Notes under the pieces: generated by a model
The model's database searches: none
What the model saw: the letters and a program-made list of their open reading frames with translations, nothing else
What the model was told of the DNA's origin: nothing
In this document: positions 35,120 to 44,189 of the stretch, in pieces
Layout: each line of letters starts with the position of its first letter
How positions within the stretch are numbered: the first letter of the stretch is position 1
Made by a program: the position numbers and the translations under genes
Assembly (NCBI RefSeq): GCF_004216565.1
Contig: NZ_SGWV01000007.1
Span: 868,001 to 932,000, forward strand
Reading direction: 5' to 3'
Length of the DNA: 64,000 nt
DNA from: Sphaerotilus mobilis
GTDB taxonomy: Bacteria; Pseudomonadota; Gammaproteobacteria; Burkholderiales; Burkholderiaceae_C

Positions 35120-35803
35120 ATGCGCATCTTGCTTGCCGAAGACGAACACGGCCTGGGCGAGTGGCTCAGCAAGGCCCTCGCACAGTCCGGCTTCCGGGTC
35201 GACTGGGTCGACGACGGCCGGCTGGCCGAGCGGGCGCTGGCCGACACCTCGGACTACGACGCGCTGGTGCTGGACCTGGGCCTGCCCGGCCGCAGCGGCC
35301 ATGCACTGCTCAAGGGACTGCGCGACCGTGCCTGCGGCGTGCCGGTGCTGGTGCTGACAGCGCGCGACTCGCTCGCCGAGCGCGTCAACACGCTCAACGA
35401 GGGTGCCGATGACTTCCTGCCCAAGCCCTTCGCACTGGCCGAACTGGAGGCGCGCCTGACCGCGCTGATCCGCCGCTCGCGCGGCATCGAGCGCCCCCGC
35501 CTGGCCTGCGGGCCGCTGCAGTTCGACACCGTGCTGCGCCAGTTCACCTGCGGCGACGAGCTGATGCAGCTGTCGCCGCGCGAACACGTGCTGCTGCGCG
35601 CCCTGATCGTGCGCAGCGGCGAGCCGATGTCGCGCCAGCAGCTCACCGACCGGGTCTTCGGCGACGAGGAGGACGTACAACCCGGCGCGCTGGATGTCGT
35701 CATGCACCGGCTGCGCAAGCGCCTGGACGGCAGTGGCGTCCAAATTCAGACCTACCGCGGACTCGGCTATGCGCTGGAACCCGTTGCCCCGCCGCACGCT
35801 TAG
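35120..35803 (+). CDS. OmpR-family response regulator, TctD/QseB-like
   Basis: A 227-residue regulator: receiver domain with acidic pocket ED (8-9), phosphoacceptor Asp52 (LVLDLGLPG) and Lys in PKPF, followed by a winged-helix domain with the C-terminal pattern DVVMHRLRKRLDGSGVQIQTYRGLGY. It overlaps the histidine kinase gene by 35 bases. TctD controls tricarboxylate uptake in enterics; with Bug receptors on both sides, regulation of organic-acid uptake is plausible. An in-frame ATG nine bases upstream (35111) is an alternative start. Confidence 0.88.
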   Translation: MRILLAEDEHGLGEWLSKALAQSGFRVDWVDDGRLAERALADTSDYDALVLDLGLPGRSGHALLKGLRDRACGVPVLVLTARDSLAERVNTLNEGADDFLPKPFALAELEARLTALIRRSRGIERPRLACGPLQFDTVLRQFTCGDELMQLSPREHVLLRALIVRSGEPMSRQQLTDRVFGDEEDVQPGALDVVMHRLRKRLDGSGVQIQTYRGLGYALEPVAPPHA

Positions 35804-37175
35804 GAGCCGGCTGCTGGGCCTGCTGCTGCCGGGCATGGTGCTGCTGCTGGCGGCCAGCCTGTGGAACACCCGGCATGACGCGATCAGCGCCGCCGACGCG
35901 GCCTTTGACCGTTCGCTGCTCGGCGCCCTCAAGGGCCTGGACCTGAACGTCACGACCGCCTCGGGCGGGCTGGCGGTCGAGCAGCCCTACCGACTGTTCG
36001 AGTTCTTCCAGCTCTCGTCCGGCGGCGAGGTTCACTACCGCGTCGCCACCGACGACGGCCTGGTCGAGATCGGCTCGCCCGACCTGCCGCTGCCCCCGCC
36101 GGACGTGCGCCTGCGCAGCGGCGAGCCGCGCTTCTACGACGCGGTCTACTTCGGCGAGCCGGTGCGCGTGGGCGCGCTGCGGCGCGAACTCGATCCGCCC
36201 GTGGGTGATGCCCGGCAGGTGCTGATCCAGGTGGCCGAGGGCACCGCCTCGCGCGAACGCTTCGCACAGACCTTTGTGCGGCAGGCGCTCTGGCGCGATG
36301 CCTCCATGCTGGGCCTGATGGCGCTGGCGGTGGCCGCCGTCGCGGGCTGGGCGCTGCGACCGGTGCAGCGGCTGGCGGCGGTCACACGCTCGCGCCAGAC
36401 CGACGACCTGCGGCCCCTGCAGGCCGACGGCCTGCCCGAGGACCTGCAGCCGCTGGTCGAGGCGATCAACCAGCAACTGGCACGCACCCAGGCGCTGGTC
36501 GAGCAACGGCGCCAGTTCCTCGACGATGCGTCACACCAGCTGCGCACGCCGCTGACCACCTTGCGGGCCCAGCTGGACTACGCCCGCCGCGAGGCCGATC
36601 CGGCGCGCCTGCGCGAGGCGCTCGATGCGCTGTCGACCGAGCTGGACCTGGCCAGCCGTTCGACCAACCAGCTGCTGCTGCTGGCCCGCGCGGATGCGGC
36701 GCCGCTGCAGCGCCAGCCCGTCGACCTCGCCGAGCTGGCCCGAGAAGTCGCGCTGCAGCTCTTGCAACAGGCCCGCGCGCTCGGGGTCGACTTCGGGATC
36801 GCGCTGGACGAGTCGGCCGAGCCCGCGCTGATCGCCCGCGGCGACCGCCTCCAGCTGCGCGAGGCCTGGCTCAACCTGGCCCACAACGCGCTGGTGCACG
36901 GCTGCCATGCGGGCGCCGGCGGCAGGGTCACGCTCGAAGCCGGACACACCGCCACGGGCTGGCAACTGGGCGTGGTCGACGATGGCGTCGGACTGGACCC
37001 TGACGTGGCGGGACGGCTCGGCGAACGGTTTGCAAAAGGCCGGGGCAGCCGGGGTGCCGGGCTGGGTCTGGCGATGGCCCGCTCGGTGATCGAGCGACAT
37101 GGCGGCCAACTCGTCGCCCAAGCCGGCGATGGCGGGCGAGGCCTGCGCATCCAGCTTCAGTGGGGATCGACATGA
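35769..37175 (+). CDS. Sensor histidine kinase, TctE-like
   Basis: A 468-residue kinase with an N-terminal membrane helix (LLGLLLPGMVLLLAASLW), a periplasmic 2CSK-type sensor region (about 35-165), a second helix near 175-195, HisKA motif FLDDASHQLRTPLTTLR and ATPase motifs (LNLAHNALVHG, VVDDGVGLD, GAGLGLAMAR). 2CSK_N sensor domains and the HQLRTPL box are typical of TctE/QseC-like kinases. It overlaps the regulator upstream and, by four bases (ATGA), the receptor gene downstream, so receptor and two-component system are one unit. Confidence 0.88.
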   Translation: MRWNPLPRRTLRSRLLGLLLPGMVLLLAASLWNTRHDAISAADAAFDRSLLGALKGLDLNVTTASGGLAVEQPYRLFEFFQLSSGGEVHYRVATDDGLVEIGSPDLPLPPPDVRLRSGEPRFYDAVYFGEPVRVGALRRELDPPVGDARQVLIQVAEGTASRERFAQTFVRQALWRDASMLGLMALAVAAVAGWALRPVQRLAAVTRSRQTDDLRPLQADGLPEDLQPLVEAINQQLARTQALVEQRRQFLDDASHQLRTPLTTLRAQLDYARREADPARLREALDALSTELDLASRSTNQLLLLARADAAPLQRQPVDLAELAREVALQLLQQARALGVDFGIALDESAEPALIARGDRLQLREAWLNLAHNALVHGCHAGAGGRVTLEAGHTATGWQLGVVDDGVGLDPDVAGRLGERFAKGRGSRGAGLGLAMARSVIERHGGQLVAQAGDGGRGLRIQLQWGST

Positions 37176-38191
37176 ACACCGTGTGCAAGCGCATGGCGGC
37201 CTGGCTGTGCCTGGCCTTGGCAGGGCATGCGCCCTTGGCCAGCGCCCAGGTGTCGCCACCCACACGCTGCATCGTGCCGGCCAAGGCCGGTGGCGGCTTC
37301 GACCTGACCTGCCAGCTCGCTCGCGGGGCCTGGCAACCGGCCGGGCCCGAACTGGCCATGGCCTACCAGCCCGGCGGCATCGGGGCGCTGGTCTACCGGG
37401 AGCTGACGCGGCCGGCCTCGGCCCCTGCCGCCGAACGCCCCAGCGCCGCAGCCGGAGGTCCGGCCCTGGTCGCCTGGTCCAGTGGCACGCTGTTGAACCT
37501 GGCACAAGGCCGTTTCGGCCGCTATCACCCCGGCACGCTGCACTGGGTCGCCGCGCTGGCGTTGGACCATGGCGTGGTCGCCGTGCACCGCGACGCGCCA
37601 TGGCGTGATCTGCCGGCGCTGCTGGCCGCGCTCAAGGCCAACCCGTCGGCGGTCAGCTTCGCGGCCGGCGGCACCATCGGCAGCCAGGACTGGATGAAAG
37701 CGGCCCTGCTGGCCCGCGCGGCGGGCGTCAGCCACAAGGCCATGCGCGTGGTCGCCTTCGAAGGCGGTGGCGATGCGGTCAAGGCCCTGCAGGGCCGCCA
37801 TGTGCAGGTGCTCTGCGGCGATGCCGCCGAGTTGACACGCCAGCTGCGCGACGGCCTGCCGCTGCGGGTGCTGGCGGTCCTGTCGGACCACCGCCTGAGC
37901 GGCCCGCTGGCGGGCGTGCCGACCGCGCGGGAACAGGGCGTGGACGTGTCCTGGCCGATCCTGCGCGGCGTCTATGCCGGCCCGCTCACACCGGCCGCGA
38001 CCGCCGCCGACTGGGGCCGCACGCTGCGCGCCCATGCGGCGCGCGAGGACACGCTCCTGGCGATGCGGCAACTGGGGCTCGCGCCGCTGGCGCTGGACGG
38101 CCCCGCACTGGCCCAGCGGGTCGAAGACGAGATCGTGCGCTGGCGGGATCTGGCGCGCGGCTTCGGGCTGGTCGCCGCCACGCCGCCCTGA
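37172..38191 (+). CDS. Bug/TctC-like periplasmic receptor fused into the two-component operon
   Basis: A 339-residue divergent member of the Bug family: signal peptide MNTVCKRMAAWLCLALAGHA (cleavage near ASA-Q), then CIVPAKAGGGFDLTCQLARG, the diagnostic AGGGxD variant of the first ligand loop, and YQPGGIGALVYRE, SVAFAAGG-like VSFAAGGTIGSQDW and PTAREQGVDVSWPILRG. Translation is coupled to the kinase gene (ATGA). Orphan receptors linked to TctE-type kinases may act as the kinase's ligand-presenting partner. No transporter genes are present. Confidence 0.85.
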   Translation: MNTVCKRMAAWLCLALAGHAPLASAQVSPPTRCIVPAKAGGGFDLTCQLARGAWQPAGPELAMAYQPGGIGALVYRELTRPASAPAAERPSAAAGGPALVAWSSGTLLNLAQGRFGRYHPGTLHWVAALALDHGVVAVHRDAPWRDLPALLAALKANPSAVSFAAGGTIGSQDWMKAALLARAAGVSHKAMRVVAFEGGGDAVKALQGRHVQVLCGDAAELTRQLRDGLPLRVLAVLSDHRLSGPLAGVPTAREQGVDVSWPILRGVYAGPLTPAATAADWGRTLRAHAAREDTLLAMRQLGLAPLALDGPALAQRVEDEIVRWRDLARGFGLVAATPP

Positions 38192-38200
38192 ACGCAGGAC

Positions 38201-38662
38201 TCAGCCGGCCGTCGGCACGCGCAGATCGTCGGCGGTCTTGCCGGACGCGATGGCGGCGAGGAACCAGTTCGGACGCTTGCCCACGCCGGTCCAGCTGTGG
38301 CCCTGGTCGTCGGCGAACTTGATGACGGACGGGCGGGCGGGCTTGGCCGCCTTCCCCGCTTTCCCCGCTTTGGCCGCCTTGGCTGGCTTCTCAGCCGTGA
38401 CGGCGTTCGTCACCGCCGCACGGCGACGGCCCTTCGGTGCCGGTGTCGCCTCGGTCTTGGCCGCCTTGGCGCCCGACTTCTTCGCCGGCGCGCGGCTGAC
38501 CTTGCCGTCCAGGCCCAGATCGCCGGCCGTCAGGCCGTAATGGGCGATGGCCTCCTTGATGCGGCCGACCACATCGGCCACCTCGCGCGCCCGGATGGCC
38601 TCGGCCTCCTTCTGGAGCTTGTCGATCTGGGACTGGATCTGGGCGAGGGTCTTCTTGGTCAT
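38201..38662 (-). CDS. H-NS-family nucleoid protein with long Lys/Ala/Pro linker
   Basis: A 153-residue DNA-binding protein. The N-terminal coiled coil (LAQIQSQIDKLQKEAEAIRA...VGRIKEAI) oligomerises and the C-terminal DQGHSWTGVGKRPNWFLAAI is the H-NS DNA-binding motif (usually TWSGRGRxPxWL). Between them lies an unusual basic linker (about residues 55-110) with KAAKAGKAGKAAKPARP-type sequence, resembling histone H1 tails. It may silence AT-rich or acquired DNA. The gene converges with the upstream receptor gene, ten bases away. Confidence 0.9.
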   Translation of the reverse strand: MTKKTLAQIQSQIDKLQKEAEAIRAREVADVVGRIKEAIAHYGLTAGDLGLDGKVSRAPAKKSGAKAAKTEATPAPKGRRRAAVTNAVTAEKPAKAAKAGKAGKAAKPARPSVIKFADDQGHSWTGVGKRPNWFLAAIASGKTADDLRVPTAG

Positions 38663-38770
38663 GGGCGACGGCCTTTGGATGAGCGGGGATCAGTGACTCG
38701 GTCAGCAAGGATCGGAACAGTCACCAGGAAACCGAAGCATACGGCCTGATTCCCGCCCGGATGCCGCTGC

Positions 38771-39292
38771 TCAAGGGCGATCGGGCTCCGCCACACGCGG
38801 CTTGCGCGGGCCGCGCGTCGCGGCGGCCACGACCTTCACGGTGGCCACCGGCGTCGGTTCCGGCAGGTTCAGCAGCTGCGCGAGCATCTCGCGGTTGCGC
38901 ACCAGGTCTTCCAGCGTGTAGCGGTCCAGCACGGCATAGAAGGCGTCGACCGCCTCACGCAACACGCCACGCAGCCGGCATCCCTGCAGCAGGCAGCAGT
39001 CCTGCGCACCCGTGCCGAAACACGCGGCCGGCAGCGCCTCGCCTTCGGTCGCACGCACGACCCGGCCGATGACGACGTGGCGGGCATCCATGGCGAGTTC
39101 CATGCCGCCGCCCTTGCCCCGCACATTGACCAGCCAGCCTTGCAGGCCGAGGAAGTGCACCACCTTGGTCAGGTGGCTCTCCGAGATGGCAAAGGTCGCC
39201 GCCACCGCCGCGATCGTGGCCCGACGCTGTGGGTTGGTGCCCAGGTAGATGAGCACACGCAGGCTGTAGTCGGTGAAGGCGGTCAGGCGCAT
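38771..39292 (-). CDS. Rrf2-family regulator, NsrR-like
   Basis: A 173-residue winged-helix repressor: RLTAFTDYSLRVLIYLG at the N-terminus and ISESHLTKVVHFLGLQGWL in the recognition region match NsrR. Cysteines C91, C99/C100 and C105 could bind an Fe-S cluster; the first spacing is longer than in typical NsrR, with a CC pair. NsrR senses nitric oxide and represses NO detoxification genes. Start chosen at 39292 (MRLTAFTD); a longer start at 39310 adds six residues. No target NO-reductase gene is in the window. C-terminal 35 residues are basic and variable. Confidence 0.85.
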   Translation of the reverse strand: MRLTAFTDYSLRVLIYLGTNPQRRATIAAVAATFAISESHLTKVVHFLGLQGWLVNVRGKGGGMELAMDARHVVIGRVVRATEGEALPAACFGTGAQDCCLLQGCRLRGVLREAVDAFYAVLDRYTLEDLVRNREMLAQLLNLPEPTPVATVKVVAAATRGPRKPRVAEPDRP

Positions 39293-39346
39293 GCGCGCAA
39301 TGTGGCACAACCGTTTGCGTGGCGCATTCAGGAAGTACCGTCACGC

Positions 39347-39412
39347 CGTCACGCCAGCCCGGCAGCACGCCGTCACGCCAGCCCGGCAGCACGCCGGCAC
39401 GTCAGAACGGCA

Positions 39413-39418
<6 letters not shown>
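39347..39418. repeat. 24-bp tandem repeat at the 3' end of the sugar ATPase gene
   Basis: Two identical 24-bp copies (39347-39370, 39371-39394) and a third diverged copy (39395-39418) which includes the ATPase stop codon at 39413-39415. It lies between the divergent starts of nothing: on one side is the NsrR-like gene start and on the other the end of the ATPase gene. No spacer structure, so not CRISPR. Confidence 0.7.
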
Positions 39419-40444
<1,026 letters not shown>

Positions 40445-40548
40445 GTTGGATGTCCAGTCTGGGTAGCGAGATGAGCCACGGGATCCAGGCCTGCGGCTCA
40501 GTGACGATCAGCGGATCAGGCCGGCCAGCGCACGGCCGTGGCCGGGGG

Positions 40549-41424
40549 TCAACCTTTCACCCCGGTGGACGCGATGGAGGCGATGAACGCCCGCTGCAGG
40601 CTCAGGTAGAACAGCAGCACCGGCACGGTGATGACGGTGAGGTAGGCCATCATTTCGCCCCAGGCGATGTTGAGCTGGAAGAAGTACTGCAGGCCGACCA
40701 TGATCGGGCGGTAGTCCTCCGACTGGGCCGACATGACCGGCCAGAGGTACTGGTTGTACATGGCCAGGAACTTCAGGATCGCAGCGGTCGCGAACACCGG
40801 CCCGGCCAGCGGCACGATCACGCGGCGGTAGATCTGGAAGTAGCTCGCACCGTCGACGCGGGCGGCCTCGACCAGGTCGCGCGGCAGGTCGCGGAAGTAC
40901 TGGACGAAGAGGTAGATGGTCAGCGCATCCGAGATGAACGGGATGATCTGCACGTGGTACGAGTTGAGCCAGCCGAACACCAGGCCCTCGCTGCCGATCC
41001 ACGGCAGGCTGTTGACGACCAGCAGCAGCGGGATCGCGATCGACTCGAAGGGCACGATGAAGGTGGCCAGCACCACCGCCATCAGCAGGTTGCGGCCGGG
41101 GAATTCGAGAAAGACGAAGGCGAAGGCCGCCATCGAGCAGACCGCCAGCGACAGCACCATCGTGATGCCGGTGACCATCACCGAGTTGAGGATGAACTGG
41201 CCGATCGGCACCCGTTCGAAGGCCGCGCGGTAGTTGTCCAGCGAGATGTCGCCGACCGGCAGGAAGGCGCGCAGCGAACCGGCGTCGCGCAGCAGCTGCA
41301 GGTCCGGCTTGAGCGAGGACACGATCATGAAGACGATCGGGAAGATGAAGACCAGCGCGATCCAGCTCAGCAGCACGTAGTTCAGCGCGCGGCGGGCCAG
41401 CGAGGGCAGCATGGGGTGGCTCAT
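40549..41424 (-). CDS. Sugar ABC transporter permease, MalG type
   Basis: A 291-residue CUT1 permease with six hydrophobic spans and the EAA loop DLVEAARVDGASYFQIYRRVIVPLAGP. Ends with the FYLSLQRAFIASIASTGVKG tail typical of MalG-like partners. Pairs with the MalF-type permease encoded upstream. Confidence 0.92.
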   Translation of the reverse strand: MSHPMLPSLARRALNYVLLSWIALVFIFPIVFMIVSSLKPDLQLLRDAGSLRAFLPVGDISLDNYRAAFERVPIGQFILNSVMVTGITMVLSLAVCSMAAFAFVFLEFPGRNLLMAVVLATFIVPFESIAIPLLLVVNSLPWIGSEGLVFGWLNSYHVQIIPFISDALTIYLFVQYFRDLPRDLVEAARVDGASYFQIYRRVIVPLAGPVFATAAILKFLAMYNQYLWPVMSAQSEDYRPIMVGLQYFFQLNIAWGEMMAYLTVITVPVLLFYLSLQRAFIASIASTGVKG

Positions 41425-41452
41425 GTCGTGAGACTCCTGGGGGGCGACGCGT

Positions 41453-42577
41453 TCAGTGGCCCTGGGCCGGCTTGCGTTCGCGGGTCAGCCAGCGCTGGCC
41501 GAGCGAGATCGCCAGCACGAACAGGAAGAGGAAGACGCTGATGGCCGAGCCGCCGGCAATGTCCTGCTTGCCGTAGCCGCGCTGGACCGCCTGGAAGACC
41601 AGCGACTGGGTCGAGTCGAGCGGGCCGCCCCGGGTCATCACGTCGATCTGCGGGTACAGCGTGAAGGCCTGCATCGTGATCACCACCATCACCAAGATGG
41701 CGGTGTTGCGCAGGCCGGGCCAGGTGACGTAGCGGAAGACCTGCCACTTCGACGCGCCTTCGAGCGCAGCGGCTTCGTACAGCGAGGCCGAGATGGTCTG
41801 CAGTCCCGACAGCCAGACGATCATGTGGAAGCCCACGCCCTGCCAGACCGACATGGCCATGATGGCCCACAGCGCGGTGCCGGGCTGGCCCAGCCAGTCG
41901 ACCGGCTCGAAGGCACCGAAGGTGAGTTGCTGGAGCAGCGAATTGAGCAGGCCGCTGTCGCCCGAATAGATGAAGCGCCAGAGGAAGGCGACCACCACCA
42001 TCGAGATCACGACCGGCATGAAATAGATGGTGCGAAAGACGTTGATGCCGCGCAGCGGCTGGTTGATCAGCATGGCCAGCAGCAGCGCCAGCAAGGCCTG
42101 CACAGGGGCGACCACCACCACGAACAGCACCGTGTTGACCAGCGCCTTCATGAAGATGACGTCGCTGGCGAGCACATAGAGCCGGCTGTCGCCACGCCAG
42201 TCGAGGTGGAACCACTCGCGCTTGCGGTCGAGCTGCGGGTAGTCGGGGTTGTCGCGGGTGAACTGGCGCAGGCTCGGGTAGGTCGGGCTGCCATCGGCCT
42301 CGCGGACCATGGCGCCCTGGGCGTCGCGCTCGGGTTCGAGCACCAGCACGCCCAGGCCCAGCATCTGGCGGTAGTTCTCCAGCCCGACGAACTGCGTCGG
42401 GTTGGGCGACACCAGTCGCTGGTTGGTGAAGGACATCGCAAACGCGAGCACGAAGGGCACGATCAGGAAGAGGCCCATCAGCAGCATCGCGGGCGAGACC
42501 ATGAGCAGACCCGATCGGCGCGCGCGGGCCGCGCCGGGTGCGCTCGTCGTCGAGGGGGTGTTCGGGGTCTGGGTCAT
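41453..42577 (-). CDS. Sugar ABC transporter permease, MalF type with periplasmic insertion
   Basis: A 374-residue CUT1 permease. The EAA loop is SLYEAAALEGASKWQVFRYVTWPGL. Between the first and second spans lies a hydrophilic insertion of about 75 residues (GLENYRQML...SRLYVLASDVIFMKAL), larger than in most CUT1 permeases but reminiscent of the MalF P2 loop that contacts the binding protein. The N-terminus is a Thr/Ser/Ala-rich cytoplasmic tail. Confidence 0.92.
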   Translation of the reverse strand: MTQTPNTPSTTSAPGAARARRSGLLMVSPAMLLMGLFLIVPFVLAFAMSFTNQRLVSPNPTQFVGLENYRQMLGLGVLVLEPERDAQGAMVREADGSPTYPSLRQFTRDNPDYPQLDRKREWFHLDWRGDSRLYVLASDVIFMKALVNTVLFVVVVAPVQALLALLLAMLINQPLRGINVFRTIYFMPVVISMVVVAFLWRFIYSGDSGLLNSLLQQLTFGAFEPVDWLGQPGTALWAIMAMSVWQGVGFHMIVWLSGLQTISASLYEAAALEGASKWQVFRYVTWPGLRNTAILVMVVITMQAFTLYPQIDVMTRGGPLDSTQSLVFQAVQRGYGKQDIAGGSAISVFLFLFVLAISLGQRWLTRERKPAQGH

Positions 42578-42629
42578 GGTCTGCGCCTGGATGCTGCGGA
42601 GGGTGTTGCGTCCTGTGCCCGTCGGTGGC

Positions 42630-43895
42630 TCAGCGGTAGTTGTTGTTCTTCTTCAGGTCGGCGTCGATCGCGTCGGCGGCGGTGTCCAGCGCATCGGCGA
42701 CCTTGCCGCCGTTGGCGATGTCGGCCAGCGCCTTCTCGAACTCGCCGGACGCGCCGGCATAGCCCGGGGTCGACGCGCGCAGCGTGGCCTGCTTGGCCGA
42801 CAGCGCGAAGAACACCTCCAGCGGGCCGCCCTTCTTGTAGTTCTGGGTCAGCGCAGCAGCGGCCGGGGTCGACGGGATCAGGCCGATGCCGTCGGAGAAC
42901 GCGGCCAGGTACTTGTCCTTGAGCGCGAAGGCGATGAAGGCGTTGGCACCCTTGGCGTTCTTGGTGGTGGCCGAGACGCCGAACTGCCAGGACGCGGCAC
43001 CGATCTTCGAGCCCTTGCCGAAGTCAGGCGCCGGCAGGAAGACCAGGTCGTCGCCGAACTTCTTCAGCGCCGGCAGCGCGGCCCAGTTGCCGTTCCACTG
43101 CATCGCGTACTTGCCGTCCAGGAAGCCGGTCTCGCGCTCGGCGCCGTCCTGCGAGGTGCCCGGGGTCAGCTTGCGGGTGAACAGGCTTTGCCACCAGTTG
43201 CCGAACTCGACACCGGCCTTGCCGTTGAGCGTGCCGTTGGACTTGGGCGTGGCCGAGTTCAGCAGGTCACCACCGCTGCTCTGCAGGAAGGGGCCGAAGG
43301 CGTAGGAGTACCACTCGCCCTTCCAGGCCATGCCCATGTCGATCGGGTACTGGAACTTGCCGCCCTTCTGCAGCGTCACCAGCGCGGCGTCGAACTCGGC
43401 CTTGGTCCACGGCTTGTCCAGCGTCGGGATGCGAATGTTGTGCGCTTGCAGGACCGACTTGCGGGCAAAGATCGCGCAGGCCGCGTCCCACAGGCCGACC
43501 GAGTAAACCTTGCCGTTCCACTTGCCGATCGTGCCGGGCAGGAACTTGTCGATCGCGCCAGCCGGCAGGGACAGCGGCTGCATGTACTTGGACCAGGCCC
43601 AGTTGGGCATGACCGGGCCGTCGACGTCCAGGATGTCGGGCAGCTTGCCGGCGACCGCAGCGGCGACCACCGAGGTGTTGTAGGCCTCCTGCGGGAACTG
43701 CTGCAGCTCGACCTTCCATTCCTTCTGGCTGCCGTTGAAGTCGTTGATGATCCCGGTGATCAGCTCCTTCTCCTTCGGGTTGCCGGCGCCGTGGTACCAC
43801 ATCGACAGCGTGGTCTGGGCATGCGCGGTCGTGGCGCCGAGGGCGGCCAGGCCAAGGACGATGAGGCTGCGGCGCAGGGGGGAGGTCAAGGTCAT
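42630..43895 (-). CDS. Sugar ABC transporter substrate-binding protein
   Basis: A 421-residue family 1 extracellular binding protein; signal peptide with RRSLIVLGLAALGATTAHAQ, then TTLSMWYHGAGNPKEKELIT, a typical start of CUT1 receptors. Sugar-stacking aromatics are frequent (WKGEWYSYAFGPF, MQWNGNWAALP). I chose the ATG at 43895 for its GGAG six bases upstream; an ATG at 43907 is possible. First gene of the importer operon, preceded by a LacI-type operator. Likely ligand: sucrose or another fructoside, from the GH32 neighbour. Confidence 0.92.
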   Translation of the reverse strand: MTLTSPLRRSLIVLGLAALGATTAHAQTTLSMWYHGAGNPKEKELITGIINDFNGSQKEWKVELQQFPQEAYNTSVVAAAVAGKLPDILDVDGPVMPNWAWSKYMQPLSLPAGAIDKFLPGTIGKWNGKVYSVGLWDAACAIFARKSVLQAHNIRIPTLDKPWTKAEFDAALVTLQKGGKFQYPIDMGMAWKGEWYSYAFGPFLQSSGGDLLNSATPKSNGTLNGKAGVEFGNWWQSLFTRKLTPGTSQDGAERETGFLDGKYAMQWNGNWAALPALKKFGDDLVFLPAPDFGKGSKIGAASWQFGVSATTKNAKGANAFIAFALKDKYLAAFSDGIGLIPSTPAAAALTQNYKKGGPLEVFFALSAKQATLRASTPGYAGASGEFEKALADIANGGKVADALDTAADAIDADLKKNNNYR

Positions 43896-43941
43896 GGGGA
43901 GCTCCATGGAAGAGGATGGGGGTCGATCGGTCAGGACGCGA

Positions 43942-43957
43942 ATGACAATGTTGTCAT
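43942..43957. promoter_or_regulatory. LacI-family operator upstream of the sugar importer
   Basis: Perfect 16-bp palindrome: ATGACAA and TTGTCAT around two central bases. It lies 46 bases before the receptor ATG and just downstream of a minus-strand -10-like TACATT (43973-43968), so a repressor bound here would cover the start of transcription. The divergent gene encodes a LacI-family protein. Confidence 0.75.
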
Positions 43958-44151
43958 GGCGGATCGGAATGTAGGACCGCTGACCTTGGCATCGAAATTC
44001 GGGCAAACCCGGGGGTCGCGCGCGCGCTTCAACATGTGGTTTTTCCTTTGTTGATGGGCATTCCCGCCCATCCGCCAGCTAAAACCCGCCACCCGCCGCG
44101 TCAGACCACCTCGGGCACTTGACAGGCCCGACCGCTTCCCGGACGATGAAC

Positions 44152-44168
44152 ATGTCTTACGTTGTCAT
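44152..44168. promoter_or_regulatory. Imperfect second operator before the lacI-type gene
   Basis: The right arm GTTGTCAT is identical to that of the perfect operator; the left arm (ATGTCTT) is degenerate and the centre is one base longer. It lies 22 bases upstream of the regulator ATG and downstream of a TTGACA box (44119-44124), suggesting autoregulation. Confidence 0.45.
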
Positions 44169-44189
44169 CCATCCCGAGCAGCACCTTCC

